Assembly: GCA_000492175.2 (NCBI GenBank)
Contig: CP097573.1
Span: 2,852,001-2,916,000 of the forward strand
DNA from: Firmicutes bacterium ASF500
GTDB taxonomy: Bacteria > Bacillota > Clostridia > Oscillospirales > Oscillospiraceae
Length of the DNA: 64,000 nt
Direction of reading: 5' to 3'
The translations under genes were made by a program, and so were the position numbers. Under the pieces are notes generated by a model. It was not told the origin of the DNA, did no database searches, and saw only the letters and a program-made list of their open reading frames with translations. Shown here piece by piece: positions 58,798-64,000 of the stretch; the stretch's first letter is position 1, and each line of letters opens with the position of its first letter.

Positions 58798-59420
58798 AAC
58801 AGCTCCGCCAGCCGCGCGTTCAGGGCGGCGTATAACTGCCCCACGTGAAAGCCGTCCAGCAGGCGGTGGTTCAGCTCCAGGCTGAGGCTGAGGGTGGTCC
58901 GGCCGTCCCGCTCCTCCCAGCGGCCCCAGGAGACCCGGGGGATGGTGTCGGAGGGGTCCGCATTCCGCTCGTTGGTCAGGCCGGTGATGGGAAACCAGGG
59001 CAGGCAGGTGAAATAGACCTCCTGGTCCGCGTCCCAGTCCCCGGCGGTGATGAACTCGGTCTGTTGGGCGGACGCCTCCTTGGCCCGGGCGCAGAAGTCC
59101 GCCATATCCTCCCCGGCGGGGAGGGTCACAATGTGAAACAGCTCGCTGCCCGGCTTCAGGTCGGTGAAGCTGGGCACCAGCCGGTCGTGGCGGACGATGG
59201 TCCCGTTCCGGTCCCGGAGGCGGAAGGCCTCCACGTCGTCCATCGCCCGGGTGACCTGATAGACCATCGCAGGGTAGAAAGGCAGACGGCGCTCCTTCAC
59301 ACAGGCCCGCAGGGCGGTCACGTCCACCGGGAAGGTGAGGGAGTAGAAGGGCTGGGACATGGGGGCGAAAAAGCGGTAATGTCCCTCTCTGGGCCAGGCT
59401 CCGCGGTCGATGATCTCCAT
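58794..59420 (-). CDS. chloramphenicol acetyltransferase-like protein
   Basis: The 208-residue protein has the CAT fold: [55 protein letters not shown] and the active site [20 protein letters not shown], where the catalytic His and the Asp four residues later are kept (classical HHxxxDG reads NHRLLDG). As in many housekeeping CAT-like proteins, the natural acyl acceptor is unknown and resistance should not be assumed. It follows argS by 2 bases. Confidence 0.88.
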   Translation of the reverse strand: MEIIDRGAWPREGHYRFFAPMSQPFYSLTFPVDVTALRACVKERRLPFYPAMVYQVTRAMDDVEAFRLRDRNGTIVRHDRLVPSFTDLKPGSELFHIVTLPAGEDMADFCARAKEASAQQTEFITAGDWDADQEVYFTCLPWFPITGLTNERNADPSDTIPRVSWGRWEERDGRTTLSLSLELNHRLLDGFHVGQLYAALNARLAELL

Positions 59421-59422
59421 GC

Positions 59423-61174
59423 TTACATCCTCTCCGGGGCGGTGACCCCAAGCAGGTTCAGGCCGTTGGCCAGCACGGCCCGGGCGGCGTCGGCCAGCTT
59501 GAGCCGGGCGGCCTGGAGGCAGGGGTCGTCCACCATACAGCGGCATGCGTTGTAGAAGCGGTGGAAGTCGCCGGCCAGGGCGGTGAGATAGCGGTTGACG
59601 CGGCTGGGGTCGTAGTCCCGGGCGGCCAGATGGAGCTCCTCGGGGTACTGGGCCAGGGATTTGATCAGGGCCAGCTCCTCGGGCTGGGTGAGAACGCGGG
59701 CGTCGATCTGCCCGGCGGAACACACCTGCGCGCCGCTCTCCTCCATGCGGGCCAGCAGGGAGCAGATGCGGGCATGGGCGTACTGGACATAGTACACCGG
59801 GTTCTCGCTGTCCTGGCGGACGGCCAGGTCCAGGTCGAAGTCCAGGGGGCTGGAGCTGGCCCGGTTGTTGAAATAGTACCGGGCGGCGTCTACGCTGATC
59901 TCATCCAGAAGGTCGTGGAGGGCGATGGCCTTGCCCGTCCGCTTGGACATGCGCACCGGCTTGCCGTCCTGGAGGAGGTTGACCAGCTGCATCAGCACGA
60001 TCACCAGCCGGCGGGAGCCGTCCAGCCCTAAGCCGTCCAGCGCCGCCTGGAGCCGGGCCACATGGCCGTGGTGGTCGGCCCCCCAGATGTTGATGGCCAG
60101 GTCGAACCCCCGCTCCTCCAGCTTGTTCCGGTGGTAGGCGATGTCGGCGGCGAAGTAGGTGTAAAAGCCGTTGGCCCGGCGGAGCACGTCATCTTTCAGG
60201 TCCAGCTTGTCCGCCTGCTCCTGACTCTTGCCCTCGGCCATATATTTTTTCTTCAACAGCTCGGTGGTATTCAGCCAAAGGGCCCCGTCCTTCTCATAGG
60301 TCCAGCCCTTTTCGGTGAGGAGCTGCACCGTATCGGCCACAAAGCCGCTGTTATGGAGGGAGGACTCCAGAAACCACTGGTCGTACTCAATACCGTACTT
60401 TTTCAGGTCGGCTTTCATCTTGGGGATGTTCCGCTCCAGGCCGAACTGGGCGATGGCAAACAGCTCATCCTGCTCCGGCTCGTTGAGGCCGGCGTCGCCG
60501 TACGCCTCATAGTATGCCTGGGCCAGCTCCTTGATATCCTCCCCCTGGTAGCCGTCCTCGGGGAAGGGGAGGGTATCGTCCTTCCAGACAATCTGCTGGT
60601 AGCGGGCGTAGATAGACCGGGCAAACTTGTTGATCTGGTTGCCCGCGTCGTTGACGTAGAACTCCCGCCACACCTTCCAGCCGTCCCGGGCCAGGACGTT
60701 GGCCAGGGTGTCGCCCAGCACACCCCCCCGGGCGTTGCCCATGTGCATGGGGCCGGTGGGGTTGGCGGAGACAAACTCCACCATCACTTTTTTCCCCGCC
60801 CCTTCGTTGCCGGAGCCGTAGGCGGGCCCCTCCGTCTCCACGGCGGACAGCACCTCGCCGTACCACTTGGGGCCCAGGGTGAAGTTTAAAAAGCCGGGAC
60901 CGGCGATCTCCGCCTTGCTGAAATAGCTGCCCTCCAGCTCCAGGTGGTCCACAATGGCCTGGGCGATGGCCCGGGGGGCCATATGGAGGGCCTTGGCCCC
61001 TGCCATAGCGAAGGAGGAGGCGTAGTCCCCGTGGGAGGTGTCCTTGGGAATCTCAATGGTGGCCCTCACCGCCTCCCCCCCGGCGGGCAGAGCCCCCGAA
61101 GCGGCGGCGGCCTGATAGGCCGCCTGAGTCAGCGCGGCCACCTGCTCCCTGGCGGACTGGATCATGTTTGTCAT
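59423..61174 (-). CDS. argS: arginyl-tRNA synthetase
   Basis: The 583-residue class I synthetase has the N-terminal ArgRS domain, the HIGH-type motif [40 protein letters not shown], the KMSKS-type [10 protein letters not shown] and the DALR anticodon domain ending [24 protein letters not shown] precedes ATG 61174. The DUF1934 gene upstream is a conserved neighbour (ywiB-argS in Bacillus). Confidence 0.98.
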   Translation of the reverse strand: MTNMIQSAREQVAALTQAAYQAAAASGALPAGGEAVRATIEIPKDTSHGDYASSFAMAGAKALHMAPRAIAQAIVDHLELEGSYFSKAEIAGPGFLNFTLGPKWYGEVLSAVETEGPAYGSGNEGAGKKVMVEFVSANPTGPMHMGNARGGVLGDTLANVLARDGWKVWREFYVNDAGNQINKFARSIYARYQQIVWKDDTLPFPEDGYQGEDIKELAQAYYEAYGDAGLNEPEQDELFAIAQFGLERNIPKMKADLKKYGIEYDQWFLESSLHNSGFVADTVQLLTEKGWTYEKDGALWLNTTELLKKKYMAEGKSQEQADKLDLKDDVLRRANGFYTYFAADIAYHRNKLEERGFDLAINIWGADHHGHVARLQAALDGLGLDGSRRLVIVLMQLVNLLQDGKPVRMSKRTGKAIALHDLLDEISVDAARYYFNNRASSSPLDFDLDLAVRQDSENPVYYVQYAHARICSLLARMEESGAQVCSAGQIDARVLTQPEELALIKSLAQYPEELHLAARDYDPSRVNRYLTALAGDFHRFYNACRCMVDDPCLQAARLKLADAARAVLANGLNLLGVTAPERM

Positions 61175-61212
61175 GTTATATCACCTTTTCTCTGTTGTAA
61201 AACTTACGTAAT

Positions 61213-61287
61213 GTAGGGCAAGGGCTCTGCCCTTGCCTGATCGGGTACCGCCCTTGGGAAATGGCAAGGGCAGAGCCCTTGCCCTAC
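61213..61287. repeat. GTAGGG-CCCTAC element, CAAGGGC type
   Basis: GTAGGGCAAGGGCTCTGCCC and GGGCAGAGCCCTTGCCCTAC are perfect 20-base inverted arms of this 75-bp element between the DUF1934 gene and argS. Confidence 0.92.
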
Positions 61288-61300
61288 ATGATGTGAGCCC

Positions 61301-61750
61301 TTACTGCTTCAAGCTCTCCAGGCCCTTCTCGGCCTCCTTCACGCTGATACGGAAGACGTTCCGGCCGGCCAGAGCGTGGTCGATCTCAATAAAGTAGTCC
61401 ACCTCGATGTCGCCCCCCCGGTCGCTGAGCTCAGCCAGGAGATGACGGGTATTCACACCCACCGACATCGCGCCATAGGGTGTATTGTACACCGACAGGT
61501 GGCGGCGCCCCTCCTGGAACACCAGCTGGGAGTTAAACTCCCCCACCCGCATCAGGGTGACCTGCTCCCCGTCCACCTGGATGGTGGTCAGGGTGCCGTC
61601 CAGGCCGGTGAGCTCGCTCTCCTGATAGGACAGGGTGTAGCCCGTCCCGTCCCGGGCCAGCCGTCCGGCGGTAACCAGCTCCACCGCGTCGGGCAGAGCG
61701 CCCTCATACTGCTGCATCCCCTTGATGGAGATGACCACTTCCTTTTCCAT
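61301..61750 (-). CDS. DUF1934 (YwiB-like) protein
   Basis: The 149-residue lipocalin-like protein reads EVVISIKGMQQYEGALPDAV, YTLSYQESELTGLDGTLTTI, EFNSQLVFQEGRRHLSVYNT and ends DHALAGRNVFRISVKEA. The family is a calycin-type beta-barrel of unknown role that sits beside argS in many Firmicutes. ATG 61750 is preceded by GGAGGGTCCCCC. Confidence 0.88.
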   Translation of the reverse strand: MEKEVVISIKGMQQYEGALPDAVELVTAGRLARDGTGYTLSYQESELTGLDGTLTTIQVDGEQVTLMRVGEFNSQLVFQEGRRHLSVYNTPYGAMSVGVNTRHLLAELSDRGGDIEVDYFIEIDHALAGRNVFRISVKEAEKGLESLKQ

Positions 61751-61907
61751 GGGGGACCCTCCATTCGCTGTGTCATTTTTTGGCTCCGGCGGCGGAATGG
61801 CCGGTAGTCGGAGGTATTATACACAGTTTGGGAGCGGCTGTAAAGGGGCAAGAGTATTGTATGTCATTTTGCCTGAAAAAACAAGGGATTTTGCCGTGTT
61901 TCTCCAT

Positions 61908-61935
61908 TTGACAAATTGGAAATGGAGGCTATAAT
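61908..61935 (+). promoter_or_regulatory. promoter of the 137-residue protein gene
   Basis: TTGACA (61908-61913), 16 bases, TATAAT (61930-61935), close to ideal. Confidence 0.85.
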
Positions 61936-61974
61936 GCTATATGAACATTCGATTCCTGGAAAGGAGACTCCCCC

Positions 61975-62388
61975 ATGAATTTGGAATTGAGTAAAAAGCA
62001 GTTTCGCCGCCTGCTGGACCTGGCCTATATCGGAAACTGGATCTTAAATTCTACCCGGGGGAACGACCGGTTCGCCGACTATGACGAGGTGGAAAGCCTC
62101 CTCTTCGGCCGGGCCGCCGTGGAGGGAATGCCCCAGCTGGCCGAGCTGTACCAGGGTGAGATCGTCCCCTCCCGGGCCTTCGTGGAGGGAGGCATTCACG
62201 AGGCCATCGTGGAGTATGAGAACAACGTCTTTTTCGAGATCCTGGCCGAGGACCTGGCCCGCCGCGACATGGACGACGCGCCCATTGACGAGGACAACTA
62301 CGCCGAGCTCACCAGCCGCATCGATGCCTATATCGCCGAGTTTGAGGAGCACGGCACCGACAACATTCTGGTGGACATTGAGGACTGA
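61975..62388 (+). CDS. acidic protein of unknown function
   Basis: The 137-residue protein starts MNLELSKKQFRRLLDLAYIG and has NWILNSTRGNDRF, DYDEVESLLFGRA and an acidic tail (EEHGTDNILVDIED). It is helical, soluble and conserved-looking, but no family was recognised. GGAAAGGAGACTCCCCC precedes the ATG. It has its own strong promoter and terminator. Confidence 0.75.
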   Translation: MNLELSKKQFRRLLDLAYIGNWILNSTRGNDRFADYDEVESLLFGRAAVEGMPQLAELYQGEIVPSRAFVEGGIHEAIVEYENNVFFEILAEDLARRDMDDAPIDEDNYAELTSRIDAYIAEFEEHGTDNILVDIED

Positions 62389-62393
62389 CCGGG

Positions 62394-62418
62394 GCCCCGC
62401 GGAAACGCGGGGCTTTTT
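62394..62418 (+). terminator. terminator after the 137-residue protein gene
   Basis: GCCCCGC and GCGGGGC around GGAAAC, followed by TTTTT. Confidence 0.9.
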
Positions 62419-62478
62419 CCCCATTTTGGGAACCTTTTCTTTTGGGATGCGTCTATTAGGGATAAGAGGCTATCTCTT

Positions 62479-63482
62479 TTATAAAATGTGGTTATCCCTT
62501 TTAATCAGCCAGAGGAAAAGGCCGGATTATGGGATATGCCGGAGAATATAATCAGGCCATGAACCCAAAAAGGAGGGAAAGGGTCATGGCAAAGAGTAAG
62601 CGGTATCCTCTGGGAACTTTCATGAAAGAGTTTTCCAACGAGGCAAAATGCCGGGAGTACCTGGCAAATCTGCGGTGGCCGGTCGGGTTTGTCTGCCCTA
62701 AATGCGGCTGTCACCACGCTTGCCTGCTATCCAACGGCCGGTATCAATGTGCTGAGTGCCACCACCAGAACTCAGTGACAGCGGGAACGGTGCTCCATAG
62801 GACCCATATGCCGCTGACGCAGTGGTTTTTTGCATTCTACTTTGTCAGCCAGGATAAGCGGGGCATCTCAGCCGTTGCGCTGATGTCGGTGCTGGGAACG
62901 ACTTATAAAACCGCATGGTATATGCTCATGCGTATCCGTACCGCTATGGGTCAGCGGGACAAAATCCATCAGCTCAATGGGAGCATTGAATTTGACGACA
63001 CCTACTTTGGTGGGCCAACTGTTGGGAAAAAACGGGGCCGGGGTACGGAAAAGGCGAAGGTTTTTGTGGCTGTGTCTTTGGATGAGCGTGGAAATCCTCT
63101 CTATACCAAGATGCGGGTCACGCAGAATATCAAGCGGACCTCTGTCAAAAAATTTGCCCAAGCTGCGTTTGTCCAGGGCAGTACGATCCACAGTGACGGT
63201 TACGGGAGTTATATCCCGGCTCTGGAGGGCTATGCCCATGAGCACAAACCCTACGCCCCCCATTCGGGCCTGCTCCATTGGCTGCACATCGTAATCAGTA
63301 ACGCCAAGGCGTTCATCCTGGGTACTTACCATGGCCTGCCTAAAAAGTACCTCCAAGCCTACCTTGACGAATATTGCTTCCGCTTCAGCCGCCGTGACTT
63401 TGGCCCCCGCCTCCTGGAGCGCCTGGTCTTAGCTATTGGTGCTTCTGCTTGGCTGAGTTAAAGGGATAACCACATTATAAAA
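62479..63482 (+). mobile_element. IS1595-family insertion sequence with its 8-bp target duplication
   Basis: The IS runs 62487-63474 (988 bp). Its ends are TGTGGTTATCCCTTTT and the inverse AAAGGGATAACCACA. TTATAAAA is repeated directly at 62479-62486 and 63475-63482, an exact 8-bp duplication as expected for IS1595. It carries one transposase gene. It landed in the region before the GNAT gene. Confidence 0.93.
62586..63461 (+). CDS. IS1595-family (ISXO2-like) transposase
   Basis: The 291-residue transposase has an N-terminal zinc ribbon (CPKCGCHHACLL, YQCAECHHQNSV), a helical region (GTVLHRTHMPLTQWFFAFYF) and an ISXO2-like catalytic core with Asp residues in GSIEFDDTYFGGPTV and STIHSDGYGSYIP and the later H-IVISNAKAFILGTYHGLP and YLDEYCFRFSRR segments. 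It seems intact. ATG 62586 follows AAGGAGGGAAAGGGTC; ATG 62559 is possible. Confidence 0.95.
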   Translation: MAKSKRYPLGTFMKEFSNEAKCREYLANLRWPVGFVCPKCGCHHACLLSNGRYQCAECHHQNSVTAGTVLHRTHMPLTQWFFAFYFVSQDKRGISAVALMSVLGTTYKTAWYMLMRIRTAMGQRDKIHQLNGSIEFDDTYFGGPTVGKKRGRGTEKAKVFVAVSLDERGNPLYTKMRVTQNIKRTSVKKFAQAAFVQGSTIHSDGYGSYIPALEGYAHEHKPYAPHSGLLHWLHIVISNAKAFILGTYHGLPKKYLQAYLDEYCFRFSRRDFGPRLLERLVLAIGASAWLS

Positions 63483-63498
63483 TAACAGGAAAGGCCTA

Positions 63499-64000
63499 AT
63501 GATTCAATACCGTGAGCTGTCCCCCGGCGAGCTGAGCCCGGAGCTCTTCGCCGCCTTTGTCCGCCGTCAGGTGGTCACCAAATGCTGGCGCAGGGAGGGA
63601 GGCAAGTGGGTCATCCGGGAGGACCCGTTTATTGACGACTGGTCGGCAGAGGACATTCAGACCCTGGTCTCCTGCCTGAGCAACACCCTGAACACCGGGG
63701 GACTGGTCCAGGCGGCATTTCTCGATGGGGCGCTGAAGGGCTTCGTCTCGGTGGAGCCCGCCCTGTTCGGCGGTGAGCACCGGTATCTGGACCTGTCCAG
63801 CATCCATGTGTCCCAGGAGCTGCGGGGCTCCGGAACCGGCAGGGCCCTCTTTTCCGCCGCGGCGGACTGGGCCCGGGCCAGAGGGGCGAAAAAGCTGTAC
63901 ATCTCCGCCCACTCCGCCGTCGAGACCCAGGCCTTCTACCGCAGTCTGGGCTGTGTGGACGCCCAGCTCCCCGACTCCCGCCACATGGAGGCGGAACCCT
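63499..64000 (+). CDS. GNAT-family N-acetyltransferase, cut by the window end
   Basis: The first 167 residues are visible: MIQYRELSPGELSPELFAAF, LVQAAFLDGALKGFVSVEPA, LSSIHVSQELRGSGTGRALF with the acetyl-CoA-binding RGxGTG loop, and YISAHSAVETQAFYRSLGCV. AGGAAAGGCCTA precedes the ATG. It lies 17 bases after the target duplication of the IS, so its original promoter is probably separated from it. The substrate is unknown. Confidence 0.9.
   Translation, partial: MIQYRELSPGELSPELFAAFVRRQVVTKCWRREGGKWVIREDPFIDDWSAEDIQTLVSCLSNTLNTGGLVQAAFLDGALKGFVSVEPALFGGEHRYLDLSSIHVSQELRGSGTGRALFSAAADWARARGAKKLYISAHSAVETQAFYRSLGCVDAQLPDSRHMEAEP

Noticed and set aside
58794..59420. Chloramphenicol resistance gene
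   Set aside because: CAT-like fold and His/Asp are present, but the gene is embedded in the argS operon with no sign of mobility, so resistance is not supported.

Overview
The window looks like chromosome of a high-GC Firmicute of the gut Oscillospiraceae type (Flavonifractor/Pseudoflavonifractor/Lawsonibacter-like). This is inferred from strong AGGAGG-type ribosome binding sites, butyrate-pathway genes, an Enterococcus-like Na+ V-ATPase operon, class 1B PyrD/PyrK, and a YbxF-type L7Ae gene ahead of rpsL. No rRNA, tRNA or CRISPR array was found. Almost everything is chromosomal housekeeping with small accessory insertions; one IS1595-family element sits near the right edge.

Layout. 1-2.9 kb: butyrate-type acyl-CoA dehydrogenase (partial) and 3-hydroxybutyryl-CoA dehydrogenase flank a MerR-RDD membrane regulator. 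3.0-8.9 kb: a BlaI repressor and M56 metalloprotease followed by three tandem genes that share the same N-terminal membrane segment but have different C-terminal domains; they look like detached, multiplied sensor halves of a BlaR1-like protein. 9-13.8 kb: DUF3048 lipoprotein, MgtE with a long structured leader, a secreted protein and an Ntn-hydrolase-like protein. 13.9-22.9 kb: nine-gene V-type ATPase operon (ntpFIKECGABD order) whose c subunit carries the Na+-type ligands. 23-29.6 kb: putative glycoside hydrolase, a frameshifted SDR, azlCD, a lipid kinase, and two CobW-type GTPases, one with a His-rich repeat arm, that follow purA and an S41 protease.

33-40 kb is the most distinctive block: a BCCT transporter, an ammonia-lyase-family protein that lacks the MIO-forming Ala-Ser-Gly, and a small membrane protein lie behind a good sigma-54 promoter, with the sigma-54 activator and rpoN itself transcribed divergently. 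I infer a trimethylammonium-betaine (for example ergothioneine) uptake and cleavage module. 40-42.7 kb holds small accessory genes including a PIN toxin-antitoxin pair. 42.7-47.7 kb is the str operon (ybxF-rpsL-rpsG-fusA-tuf). 47.9-51.7 kb: lipoprotein serpin, ferredoxin, GH25 lysozyme, a candidate type I toxin-antitoxin locus, and an XRE regulator with its operator. 51.7-57.8 kb: pyrimidine operon (pyrC-pyrF-Zn ribbon-pyrK-pyrD) continuing into a DUF1622 protein and a phosphatase-GNAT fusion. 57.9-64 kb: DUF1934-argS-CAT-like-Nudix operon, two small proteins, the IS element and a GNAT gene cut by the window end.

A recurring theme is a family of GC-rich palindromic intergenic elements bounded by GTAGGG and CCCTAC, mostly placed just after stop codons. 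One appears to have cut the M56 protease gene from its sensor half, one lies inside the V-ATPase operon, and one has expanded into a 34-bp tandem array.
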